Shown here: positions 1 through 6,821 of the stretch, one piece after another
How positions within the stretch are numbered: position 1 is the first letter of the stretch
Layout: each line of letters begins with the position of its first letter
Source of the DNA: Deltaproteobacteria bacterium
GTDB lineage: Bacteria > Desulfobacterota > DSM-4660 > Desulfatiglandales > HGW-15
Direction of reading: 5' to 3'
Assembly: GCA_021737245.1 (NCBI GenBank)
Contig: JAIPEI010000090.1
Coordinates: forward strand, 1-10,370
DNA: 10,370 bases
The notes under the pieces: generated by a model
The model's database searches: none
Told to the model about the DNA's origin: nothing
Seen by the model: only the letters and a program-made list of their open reading frames with translations
Program-made: the position numbers and the translations under genes

Positions 1-102
1 GATCTTCACGATCCGGTTGTCCCGGACCCCGACCCAAAGACCGCAACCGCCGTGGTCCATGCGAGCGCAGTGTGTCCGGAACCAGGTCAGCGAGTCGTCC
101 AT
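1..102 (-). CDS. Molybdopterin oxidoreductase, N-terminal fragment (partial)
   Basis: This is the first 34 codons of a gene that continues beyond the left edge. The peptide begins MDDSLTWFRTHCARMDHGGC and continues GLWVGVRDNRIVKI. It resembles the N-terminal iron-sulfur segment of bis-molybdopterin enzymes (formate dehydrogenase / DMSO reductase superfamily), where cysteines are followed by a Gly-rich turn, a beta strand and a D-x-R-I-V-K-I strand. Cysteines are at 12 and 20. The residue four before C20, where many relatives have the second cysteine, is Asp16. I chose ATG at 102 because AAGGAGG lies at 114-120 on the same strand, 11 nt upstream; the frame stays open further upstream, with other ATGs, but without a better ribosome binding site. 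No Tat or Sec signal is visible, suggesting a cytoplasmic enzyme, although only the extreme N-terminus is seen. Substrate and subtype cannot be told. Confidence 0.68.
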   Translation of the reverse strand, partial: MDDSLTWFRTHCARMDHGGCGLWVGVRDNRIVKI

Positions 103-287
103 GGCGTTCTCAACCTCCTTTGCGGTCGTGCACAGGGTTTGAGTGATCATACCGGAGAATCGGGGACGATGGAACCCCTGCATGTGATGCCGCGGCGGCA
201 GCATCCCCGTTTCAACAGCCTGCAGGCAGGCCCGGGACGTGTTCCCATGGAAAGAAGCATAACTATATCTCAATTTTTCAAAAAAGC

Positions 288-316
288 TTGCATTTAGCAT
301 ATAATTCACATATAAT
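288..316 (+). promoter_or_regulatory. Predicted sigma-70 promoter for the AMIN/DUF1566 gene
   Basis: A -35 box TTGCAT (288-293), a 17-bp spacer and a perfect -10 box TATAAT (311-316) lie in an AT-rich patch of otherwise GC-rich DNA. Initiation would be near 323, leaving a leader of roughly 80 nt before the ATG at 405. A second TATAAT occurs 11 bp upstream at 300-305 but lacks a good -35 partner. This is a pattern match only. Confidence 0.65.
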
Positions 317-317
317 T
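298..317 (+). repeat. 9-bp direct repeat, 11-bp period
   Basis: CATATAATT occurs at 298-306 and again at 309-317, separated by CA. The 11-bp period is about one helical turn. The second copy contains the promoter -10 box and the first copy supplies a duplicate TATAAT. It could be a regulator site, a duplicated promoter element or simple AT-rich drift. Confidence 0.5.
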
Positions 318-404
318 ATGTATCTTTTGATCTCCACATCCCATCCCGATGGTCCTGGTGCCTTCACATAAGGTCTCCAGGGCCGGGGCGAGGAGCTTGG
401 AATC

Positions 405-2210
405 ATGAGCTCACCATCCCGCCGCGACGGGCCGCGACGCGGAAAACTCCGGGCCGTGATCCTGGGTGCACTCTTGACCCTGGCCGGTCTGGCCACCCTG
501 GGCACCTTACTGTTCACGGCTTTTCAGTCCACGCCCCCTTTGTCCGCCGCCCGCGACAACAGGACGAGCCGCGGTCCCTTCAGAGACCTCGATCCCTGGA
601 CCGGGGCGGGGGTGAGGCTGCCCATCACAAGACAGGAGGAGCCTGCCGGGCCTGTACACGCAATGATCCCGGACCGGCCTGAACAACAACCGGCCGGACA
701 GTCCCCTTCCGTCGACGTGAGGCCCGCGCCCACACACCGGGCCTTCGAACGGCCGGCCCCCCGCCCCGAGGGGGAGGCGCTGTGCATTCGGGCCCTGGCT
801 GTCGACCGGTCGCCCGACGGTACCGAATCGCTGGCCATCCTGGCCAGCGGTCCGTTCATACCCGACGTCTTTCCACTCAAGGGTGAAAATCCCTTTGGCT
901 CTTCCCTGCGGCTGGTGGTGGACGTGCAGGATGTGGAGTCCGTGGCAGAGTCCGTGAGCGACAGGGATTTGAACGGGCAGGTTCTCAGGCGCGTCCGCAC
1001 CTCCTTCGCCCCGGGAACCCGATCCTTTCGTGCCGTGCTGGACCTGTCGCCGGACATCCCGTTCCAGATCAAAAAGAACGTTTCCCCGGACGGACGCTTT
1101 CTCCTGCGCCTGAGAAAAAAGCAGGAGAAACCGAAAGGCCGCATTCAGGTCCGGGCCATCACCTTCCGCCCGTCCGAGGGGGCGGGAAAGGAACGGCTCC
1201 TGATCCAGGCCGACCGTTTCTTCGAACCCGTGGTGTTCGGCCTGGAGGGGGACAACCCTTACGGTGAAGACGCCCGCATCGTCGTGGACATCCCGGACGC
1301 CCGGCCCTCTGCCTCGGGACCACGCGCCTCAATCGGCGGCGGACGTTTGGTACGGGACATCCGCACCCACTATCACGCCCGTGCCGGAAAGCTTCGCGTC
1401 GTACTGGATCTCGCCCGGGCAGCCGGATACGAAGTGTCGCAGGCGTTTTTCAGAAAACAGAACCTTTACTGCCTTTCCATCACTGAAACGGGGGAGCCGG
1501 CGGAACCGAAACCGCGTCTGCAGGAGGAACGAGCCGTGGAGGAGGCGTCCCCCCCGGAACGGACCGCGGAATCCCTTCCGTCGGGGCTGCCGGCCACGAA
1601 CAGCCGGGCAGAGGAGCCGGGTCTCCTCCGTTCTGAGGCCTGCGAGCTGGACGAGGACCACGTTCGCGCGATGTTCCGGGAGCACGGGTTCTACTCCACC
1701 TGCGGGATCTACAATGCCCATTACTGCAACCAGGACGGCGAGTTCGCAAACCAGCTCCACGGGTGCGGGGCCGGGGTGATATGCGACGACGCAACCGGCC
1801 TGATGTGGGCGCAGGAAGGGTCCGGACATCCCATGAGCTGGAACGAGGCGGGCGCCTACATCGCGGAACGGAATCGGCGGCGGATCGGGGGGCACGGCGA
1901 CTGGCGGCTTCCCACCCTGGAGGAGCTGCTCTCGCTCATGGAGCGTTCGTGGGGGGACGGCGGGCTCTACATCAGCGATCTGTTCGACGCAACCCCGCGT
2001 TCCTGCTGGAGCGGGGACACGCGTGGAGCAGCCAAGGCGTGGAAGGTCAACTTTCACCTGGGCTACGCCGTGGACGCAAGGGTGGAAGAACAGAACTGGA
2101 CCCGGGCCGTGAGAACCGCCGCTCCGGCCTCCCACTGGGCCGCCCACCCTCCCTCGTCACCGGACCCGGCGGAAACGGCTGTAATGGCCCATCAGGGTCT
2201 GTGGAAGTAA
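405..2210 (+). CDS. Membrane-anchored protein with two AMIN-like repeats and a C-terminal DUF1566 (Lcl) domain
   Basis: The 601-residue product starts at ATG 405 with AGGAG at 391-395. A basic N-terminus (residues 5-15) precedes one hydrophobic segment (about 17-40), then a Pro/Arg-rich linker, which suggests an inner-membrane anchor with the rest in the periplasm. Residues about 125-240 and 246-359 are a tandem duplication. They share an F-x-L-x-G-[ED]-N-P-[FY]-G turn, a VVD-[VI] strand and a late R-x-[VI]-R-T ... VLDL pair, resembling AMIN domains that localise envelope proteins to peptidoglycan. After a charged linker, residues about 455-572 match DUF1566/Lcl C-terminal proteins: a DDATGLMW motif, GDWRLPTLEELLSLME, and a late W-x-RAVR strand. 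Cysteines cluster at 413, 433, 441, 454 and 460, with another at 534, compatible with disulfides. Function is unknown; cell-envelope or surface sensing is an inference. The gene is followed 26 bp later by a phosphoesterase gene. Confidence 0.85.
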   Translation: MSSPSRRDGPRRGKLRAVILGALLTLAGLATLGTLLFTAFQSTPPLSAARDNRTSRGPFRDLDPWTGAGVRLPITRQEEPAGPVHAMIPDRPEQQPAGQSPSVDVRPAPTHRAFERPAPRPEGEALCIRALAVDRSPDGTESLAILASGPFIPDVFPLKGENPFGSSLRLVVDVQDVESVAESVSDRDLNGQVLRRVRTSFAPGTRSFRAVLDLSPDIPFQIKKNVSPDGRFLLRLRKKQEKPKGRIQVRAITFRPSEGAGKERLLIQADRFFEPVVFGLEGDNPYGEDARIVVDIPDARPSASGPRASIGGGRLVRDIRTHYHARAGKLRVVLDLARAAGYEVSQAFFRKQNLYCLSITETGEPAEPKPRLQEERAVEEASPPERTAESLPSGLPATNSRAEEPGLLRSEACELDEDHVRAMFREHGFYSTCGIYNAHYCNQDGEFANQLHGCGAGVICDDATGLMWAQEGSGHPMSWNEAGAYIAERNRRRIGGHGDWRLPTLEELLSLMERSWGDGGLYISDLFDATPRSCWSGDTRGAAKAWKVNFHLGYAVDARVEEQNWTRAVRTAAPASHWAAHPPSSPDPAETAVMAHQGLWK

Positions 2211-2236
2211 CTCCGCGGCCATGGAGGGAAACTCCC

Positions 2237-2725
2237 ATGCACATCGTCATATGCTCGGACATCCATGACAACATCTGGAAGCTGGACACAATGCTTCACC
2301 AGGCTGCTGGCTGCGGTGCGTTGATCTTCTGCGGGGATTTCTGCGCCCCGTTCACGCTCTCCCAGATCGGAGAGGGCTTCGCCGGTCCCGTTCACGTGGT
2401 CTGGGGGAACAACGACGGGGACAAGTGGCTTCTTACACGAAATGCGCACGCGTCGGGAAACGTCACGCTGCACGGAGACTTCGCCGAGCTGGAGATCGGG
2501 GGCAGATCCATCGCCGTGAATCATTATCCCGGAATCGCCGCCCCCCTAGCCGCTTCACAGGTGTATGACGCGGTGTTTTACGGCCACGATCACACGCCCC
2601 GGAACGAACGGATCGGGCCCACCCTGCTCCTGAATCCCGGCGAGGTCATGGGAAGATTGGGGAAAAGCACGTTCGCCCTCTATGACACGGAGACCGGCGA
2701 AGGGTCCTTTCACGAGATCCGTTGA
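2237..2725 (+). CDS. Calcineurin-like metallophosphoesterase, YfcE/MJ0936-type
   Basis: The 162-residue protein has the complete motif set of small two-metal phosphodiesterases: D8-x-H10 (SDIHDN), G33-D34, G57-N58-N59-D60, H96 and G116-H117-D118-H119. Family members typically use Mn or related divalent metals and hydrolyse phosphodiesters; the natural substrate is usually unknown. The length is normal for the YfcE group, and no signal peptide is visible, so it should be cytoplasmic. The frame is open far upstream, inside the preceding gene, but ATG 2237 is preferred because GGAGGG sits at 2223-2228 and the family N-terminus (M-x-I-V-x-S-D-x-H) begins exactly there. It lies 26 bp after the AMIN/DUF1566 gene, probably in the same transcript, and ends convergently 30 bp from uvrB. 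Confidence 0.9.
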   Translation: MHIVICSDIHDNIWKLDTMLHQAAGCGALIFCGDFCAPFTLSQIGEGFAGPVHVVWGNNDGDKWLLTRNAHASGNVTLHGDFAELEIGGRSIAVNHYPGIAAPLAASQVYDAVFYGHDHTPRNERIGPTLLLNPGEVMGRLGKSTFALYDTETGEGSFHEIR

Positions 2726-2727
2726 GC

Positions 2728-2754
2728 GGCACCGGCCTCCGGACCGAAGATGCC
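2728..2754 (-). terminator. Hairpin just after uvrB (possible 3'-end structure)
   Basis: Read on the minus strand, starting one base after the uvrB stop codon, GGCATC (2754-2749) pairs with GGTGCC (2733-2728). Inside it GGTC (2745-2742) pairs with GGCC (2737-2734) around a CGGA loop, with a TTC bulge on the 5' side. Two pairs are G-U on this strand but would be A-C mismatches on the plus strand, so the structure favours the uvrB transcript. No U-run follows, so it is not a classical intrinsic terminator. It may protect the 3' end or assist Rho-dependent termination. Confidence 0.4.
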
Positions 2755-2755
2755 C

Positions 2756-4798
2756 CTACACCCCGACCTCCAACTCCCGCTGCTTCAAGGTCTGGATCTC
2801 GTCGCGCAACCGCGCCGCCTCCTCGAACTCCAGGTCCTTTGCCGCATCCATCATGCGTTCGGTGAGGAGATCCACCTGTTTACGAATCTCCTCTGCCGTT
2901 CGATATGGCGGGGCCTCCTCCGATGCCCCGCCCACCGTGACGTAGTCCCCTTCATACACGGAATCGAGGATATCCTCGATGTTCCTCTGAATGGTTTCGG
3001 GCGTGATGCCGTGGGCCTCGTTGTAGTCCGTCTGGATCCGTCTCCTCCGTTCGCTCTCCTCCATGGCCCGCTGCATGGACCCCGTCACCCGGTCCGCGTA
3101 CAGGACGACCTGCCCGCGCACATTGCGAGCCGCGCGGCCCGCAGTCTGGACGAGCGACCGTTCGGAGCGCAGGAACCCCTCCTTGTCCGCATCCAGGATG
3201 GCCACCAGGGAGACCTCGGGCAGGTCGAGGCCTTCCCTCAGCAGGTTGATTCCCACCAGCACGTCGAAGGCCCCGAGGCGGAGGTCTCGGATGATCTCCA
3301 TTCGCTCGATCGTCCGGACGTCCGAGTGCAGGTACCGGACCCGGACCCCCAGCTCGTCGTAGTACTCGGTCAGATCCTCGGCCATGTTCTTGGTCAACGT
3401 GGTGACCAGCACGCGTTCTCCGAGCTCGACGCGCTCCCGGATTCGAACGAGCAGGTCGTCCACCTGATTCTTCGCGGGACGGACGATGATCTCCGGATCC
3501 ATGAGGCCGGTGGGCCGGATGATCTGCTCGGCCAGGGCCTCTCCCCGTTCGAGCTCGTAGGGCCCGGGCGTGGCGGAGACGTACAAAACCTGGCTCACCC
3601 GTTCCTCGAACTCCTCGAACTTGAGCGGCCGGTTGTCCAGGGCCGAGGGCAGCCGGAAGCCGTAGTCCACCAGGGTCTGCTTGCGGGACCGGTCCCCGTT
3701 GTACATGCCGTTGAGCTGGGGGATGGTGATGTGGCTCTCGTCGATCATCACGAGAAAGTCCCGGGGAAAGTAGTCCAGAAGCGTGGGCGGCGGCTCCCCC
3801 GGCGATCGGCCGGTCAAATGCCTCGAGTAGTTTTCAATGCCGTGGCAGTAGCCCATCTCCACCATCATCTCCAGGTCGAACCGCGTCCGCTCCTCGATCC
3901 GCTGGGCCTCCAGCAGCTTGTCCCGGCCCCGAAAGTCCGCCACCCGCTCCGCCATCTCGTCCCGGATGGCCCGGATGGCCCGCTCCCGGATGTCCACCGT
4001 GGTCACGTAGTGGGTGGCCGGATAGACGGTCACCCGGTTGAGTTCCCGGCCGGGGCGTCCGGTCAGGGGGTCGATCTCCCGGATCTCCTCGATCTCGTCT
4101 CCGAAGAAGCCGATGCGGACGGCCCGGTCCTCCTCGTGCACGGGGTAGATGTCCACGATGTCGCCCCGCACCCGGAACCGTCCCCGAACGAAGTCGTAGT
4201 CCCCGCGTTCGTAGTGGATCTCCACGAGCTTCTCCAGCACGGCCTCCCGGCCCATCTCCATGCCCCGCTCCAGGTGGAGAAGCATGTTGTAGTAAGCCTC
4301 GGGCGATCCCAGACCGTAAATGCACGAGACACTCGCGACGATGATCACGTCCTCCCGGTCCAGGAGTGAGCGTGTGGCCGAGTGGCGCATCTTGTCGATG
4401 TAATCGTTGATGTGGGCGTCTTTTTGAATGTAGGTGTCGGACTGGGGAATGTAGGCCTCGGGCTGGTAGTAGTCGTAATAGCTTACGAAGTACTCCACCG
4501 CGTTTCGGGGGAAGAAGGCCTTGAGCTCTCCATAGAGCTGGGCGGCCAGGGTCTTGTTCGGGGCGATGATCAGGGTAGGCTTCCGGACCCGGGCGATCAC
4601 CTGGGCCATGGTGAAGGTCTTTCCGGACCCGGTCACCCCCAGGAGAACCTGGTGGCGCAGTCCGGCCCGGACCCCTTCCTCCAGGATGTCGATGGCCTGC
4701 GGCTGGTCCCCGCAGGGCTCGAATCGGCTTACGAGCTCGAATGGGGCAGTGGAACGGCCCGCCCTGTCTTTTTCAGGGGAGGATTTACCGGATCTCAT
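2756..4798 (-). CDS. uvrB: Excinuclease ABC subunit B (UvrB)
   Basis: UvrB is the damage-verifying helicase-like subunit of bacterial nucleotide excision repair; it is loaded by UvrA and then recruits UvrC. The 680-residue product is of normal family length. Visible features are the GDQPQAI motif (30-36), Walker A GVTGSGKT (54-61), the Tyr-rich beta-hairpin (YYDYYQPEAYIPQSDTYIQ, 107-125) that clamps the lesion strand, the DESH helicase motif II (353-356), a later QTAGRAARN motif VI, and a C-terminal UVR domain (DAAKDLEFEEAARLRDEI) that contacts UvrC. ATG 4798 lies inside cysS, whose TAA is at 4787-4785, giving a 14-bp overlap. Only a weak Shine-Dalgarno is visible, so translational coupling to cysS is likely. 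This start gives about a dozen extra N-terminal residues compared with E. coli. It is the last gene of the leftward cluster; no LexA-type operator was identified. Confidence 0.97.
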   Translation of the reverse strand: MRSGKSSPEKDRAGRSTAPFELVSRFEPCGDQPQAIDILEEGVRAGLRHQVLLGVTGSGKTFTMAQVIARVRKPTLIIAPNKTLAAQLYGELKAFFPRNAVEYFVSYYDYYQPEAYIPQSDTYIQKDAHINDYIDKMRHSATRSLLDREDVIIVASVSCIYGLGSPEAYYNMLLHLERGMEMGREAVLEKLVEIHYERGDYDFVRGRFRVRGDIVDIYPVHEEDRAVRIGFFGDEIEEIREIDPLTGRPGRELNRVTVYPATHYVTTVDIRERAIRAIRDEMAERVADFRGRDKLLEAQRIEERTRFDLEMMVEMGYCHGIENYSRHLTGRSPGEPPPTLLDYFPRDFLVMIDESHITIPQLNGMYNGDRSRKQTLVDYGFRLPSALDNRPLKFEEFEERVSQVLYVSATPGPYELERGEALAEQIIRPTGLMDPEIIVRPAKNQVDDLLVRIRERVELGERVLVTTLTKNMAEDLTEYYDELGVRVRYLHSDVRTIERMEIIRDLRLGAFDVLVGINLLREGLDLPEVSLVAILDADKEGFLRSERSLVQTAGRAARNVRGQVVLYADRVTGSMQRAMEESERRRRIQTDYNEAHGITPETIQRNIEDILDSVYEGDYVTVGGASEEAPPYRTAEEIRKQVDLLTERMMDAAKDLEFEEAARLRDEIQTLKQRELEVGV

Positions 4799-6242
4799 AA
4801 CGCCAGGCCGTGCCTCCGGGACCGTCTTCCAGAATCACCCCCTCCTTCTGGAGTTCGTCCCGGATCTCGTCCGCCCGCTGCCATTCTTTTCGGCTTCGGG
4901 CCTCGGTGCGCTCGGCCACCAGCCGATCGATCCGTTCCGCGTCCGGCTCTCCGGCCGGCCGCGCCAGCGACTCCAGGAACTCGGCCGGGGGGTGGTTCAG
5001 GAGACCGAGAACTCTTGCGGCCAGGAGCAGGCGGCTGCGTTCATCGACCAGCTCATCTTCCCGCACTTCATCGCCCGAGTCGATCGCATCCATCCGGCGA
5101 TTGAGCTCCTTGACCTTCTCGAAGATCAGGCCCGTGGCGGCCGCGGTGTTCAGATCGTCGTCCATGAGGGAAACGAACTGGGTGAGAAAGGGATCCTCCG
5201 GATTGCCCGACAGGGCCCCCGGCTCTCCGGTGCCCGCTGCAGGCTCCGGCCCGATTCGTTCCTCCAGCCGCTGAAGGGTCCGATAGATGCGCACGAGCCC
5301 GGCCTGGAGGTCCCGAACCGCATCGCGTGAAAAATCCAGCGGGCTTCGGTAGTGCTTGGAGAGAAGGAAGAGCCTGAGCACCTCGGGGTGGTAGGCCCCC
5401 AGAGCGTCCCGAATGGTCAGGAAGTTCCCGAGGGACTTGGACATCTTCTCCGACTCCACGGTGACAAACCCGTTGTGGACCCAGTATCGGGCGAAATCCG
5501 CGCCGTTTGCGGCCATGGACTGGGCCCGCTCGTTCTCGTGGTGAGGAAAGAGCAGGTCCCTGCCTCCTCCGTGGATGTCGAAGGTGGGGCCCAGGAAACG
5601 GTTGCTCATGACCGAGCACTCCATGTGCCAGCCGGGCCGGCCTGGGCCCCACGGACTCTCCCAGCACGGCTCGCCCGGCTTGGCCGATTTCCAGAGCGCA
5701 AAGTCCATGGGATGCCGTTTCTTGCGATCCACCGCGATCCGGCTACCGGCCTTCATCTCCTCCAGCTTTCTCCCGGAAAGGCCGCCGTAATCCTGAAAAG
5801 CCTCCACGGAAAAAAACACGTCTCCGTCCGACTCGTAGGCGAATCCTTTTTCCATCAGGATTTCGATCATCCGGATCATGTCCCCGATGTGCTCCGTGGC
5901 CCTCGGCTCCCTGTCCGCCTTGCCGACACCGAGCCTGGCCATGTCTTCTTCGAACGCATCGATGAACTCCTGCGCCAGGTCTGCAGGATCCTTGCCGAGC
6001 TGCCGGGCCCGGTCGATGATCTTGTCGTCCACATCCGTGAAGTTCCGAACGTAGGTAAGCTCATAGCCTCTCGCACGCAGATATTTTGCCAGTACATCGA
6101 ATACGATGGCCGAGCGGGCGTGGCCTATATGGCAGTAGTCGTACACCGTGACCCCGCAGACGTACATCCCCACGCGCCCTTCAAAAAGAGGGTGGAAGAC
6201 CTCTTTTCTCCGATGCGCCGTGTTGTAGAGCATGATGGGCAT
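4785..6242 (-). CDS. cysS: Cysteinyl-tRNA synthetase (CysRS)
   Basis: CysRS is a class I synthetase that charges tRNA-Cys using ATP. With the chosen start the protein has 485 residues, slightly longer than E. coli CysRS. It shows HIGH at 38-41, KMSKS at 266-270 and the usual zinc ligands C29, C209, H234 and E238, in the segments MYVCGVTVYD, WHMECSVMS and FPHHENE. The C-terminal part is the DALR-type helical domain, ending in the characteristic W-x-x-A-D-x-I-R-D-x-L stretch. The frame is open 27 codons upstream, but ATG 6242 is chosen because AAGGAG lies at 6253-6248, five bases before it. The residues added by the longer start are Arg/Gly-rich, unlike the family, and would run into ispF. A second ATG at 6233 (MLYN) is possible. 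It lies 20 bp after ispF and overlaps uvrB by 14 bp. Confidence 0.96.
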   Translation of the reverse strand: MPIMLYNTAHRRKEVFHPLFEGRVGMYVCGVTVYDYCHIGHARSAIVFDVLAKYLRARGYELTYVRNFTDVDDKIIDRARQLGKDPADLAQEFIDAFEEDMARLGVGKADREPRATEHIGDMIRMIEILMEKGFAYESDGDVFFSVEAFQDYGGLSGRKLEEMKAGSRIAVDRKKRHPMDFALWKSAKPGEPCWESPWGPGRPGWHMECSVMSNRFLGPTFDIHGGGRDLLFPHHENERAQSMAANGADFARYWVHNGFVTVESEKMSKSLGNFLTIRDALGAYHPEVLRLFLLSKHYRSPLDFSRDAVRDLQAGLVRIYRTLQRLEERIGPEPAAGTGEPGALSGNPEDPFLTQFVSLMDDDLNTAAATGLIFEKVKELNRRMDAIDSGDEVREDELVDERSRLLLAARVLGLLNHPPAEFLESLARPAGEPDAERIDRLVAERTEARSRKEWQRADEIRDELQKEGVILEDGPGGTAWRYEIR

Positions 6243-6262
6243 GATGGCTCCTTGGATCTCTT

Positions 6263-6745
6263 CTACCCTTCTCCCACCAGGCTGACCACGGCGAATGCCT
6301 CGATGGCTTCGCCGCGGCCGCAATATCCGAGGCCCTCTGTGGTGGTCGCCTTGACGTTCACCCGGTCGGATGAGACCTCGAGCACGGCGGCCATTCGGCC
6401 CTCCATGTCCGGAATGTGAGGCGCCAGTCTGGGTCGTTGGGCCACGACGGTCGCGTCCAGGTTGTTGACGCGAAAGCCTTCCCCCTGCATGATCTCCACG
6501 ACCCGCCGGAGCAGCACCAGGCTGTCGGCATCCTTAAGGGACGGATCCGTGTCCGGAAAATGCCGGCCGATGTCCCCTTTTCCCACGGCCCCCAGAACAG
6601 CGTCCATAACGGCGTGGGTGAGCACGTCCGCATCGGAGTGTCCTTCCATGCCGAGGTCGGCGTCGATCAGCACCCCGCCCAAAACAAGCCGACGCCCACG
6701 GACGAGCCGGTGGACGTCATTTCCAAAACCGATTCGGAACCTCAA
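6263..6745 (-). CDS. ispF: 2-C-methyl-D-erythritol 2,4-cyclodiphosphate synthase (IspF)
   Basis: IspF converts CDP-methylerythritol 2-phosphate to the 2,4-cyclodiphosphate plus CMP in the MEP pathway of isoprenoid synthesis; it is a cytosolic homotrimer with a divalent metal. The 160-residue product has metal ligands D10 and H12 (GFGNDVHRL) and H44, the GHSDADV motif at 35-41, and the C-terminal VKATTTEGLGYCGRGEAI signature. Length is standard for a stand-alone IspF; no IspD domain is fused. The start is a TTG at 6745: an in-frame TGA sits just upstream (6751-6749), and AGGAGGG lies at 6762-6756, ten bases away. It follows the zinc-ribbon gene by 76 bp and precedes cysS by 20 bp. Confidence 0.95.
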   Translation of the reverse strand: MRFRIGFGNDVHRLVRGRRLVLGGVLIDADLGMEGHSDADVLTHAVMDAVLGAVGKGDIGRHFPDTDPSLKDADSLVLLRRVVEIMQGEGFRVNNLDATVVAQRPRLAPHIPDMEGRMAAVLEVSSDRVNVKATTTEGLGYCGRGEAIEAFAVVSLVGEG

Positions 6746-6755
6746 CGGTCAGTAA

Positions 6756-6762
6756 CCCTCCT
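6756..6762 (-). promoter_or_regulatory. Ribosome binding site that fixes the TTG start of ispF
   Basis: AGGAGGG on the minus strand lies ten bases before TTG at 6745. Because TGA closes the same frame at 6751-6749 and no ATG or GTG occurs before the conserved R-I-G-F-G-x-D-V-H segment, the rare start codon is well supported. Confidence 0.75.
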
Positions 6763-6821
6763 GCGTGGATCCCGGGAAACAGGTAGACGGGTGGAAGGTG
6801 CGTTCCGCGAAAGGGGCTGCT

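Larger units (their letters stand above)
103..404. other. Intergenic region between divergent genes
   Basis: This 302-bp gap separates the leftward oxidoreductase from the rightward AMIN/DUF1566 gene. The first part (103-245) has the local GC-rich composition. It holds a perfect 10-bp palindrome GCCTGCAGGC at 218-227 and an imperfect inverted repeat with GGGA (234-237) and TCCC (243-246) arms. The part from about 250 to 330 is sharply AT-rich and carries the rightward promoter and a 9-bp direct repeat. I found no convincing -35/-10 pair or sigma-54 -24/-12 element for the leftward gene, so its promoter is undetermined. No RNA gene was recognised. Confidence 0.6.

Noticed and set aside
1329..2147. 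A 272-codon minus-strand frame inside the AMIN/DUF1566 gene
   Set aside because: The plus-strand product has recognisable duplicated domains and a good ribosome binding site; the antisense frame has neither.
1763..2236. N-terminal extension of the metallophosphoesterase frame
   Set aside because: The extension overlaps the DUF1566 coding region and is Arg/Gly-rich; the phosphoesterase fold begins exactly at ATG 2237 behind GGAGGG.
2750..4369. A 539-codon open frame on the plus strand, antisense to uvrB
   Set aside because: It mirrors the highly conserved uvrB codons; the translation is His/Val/Leu-rich with no recognisable domain. Long antisense frames are expected in GC-rich genes.
5352..6419. 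A 355-codon plus-strand frame across cysS and ispF
   Set aside because: It crosses two confidently identified genes and the gap between them on the other strand, with no family resemblance.
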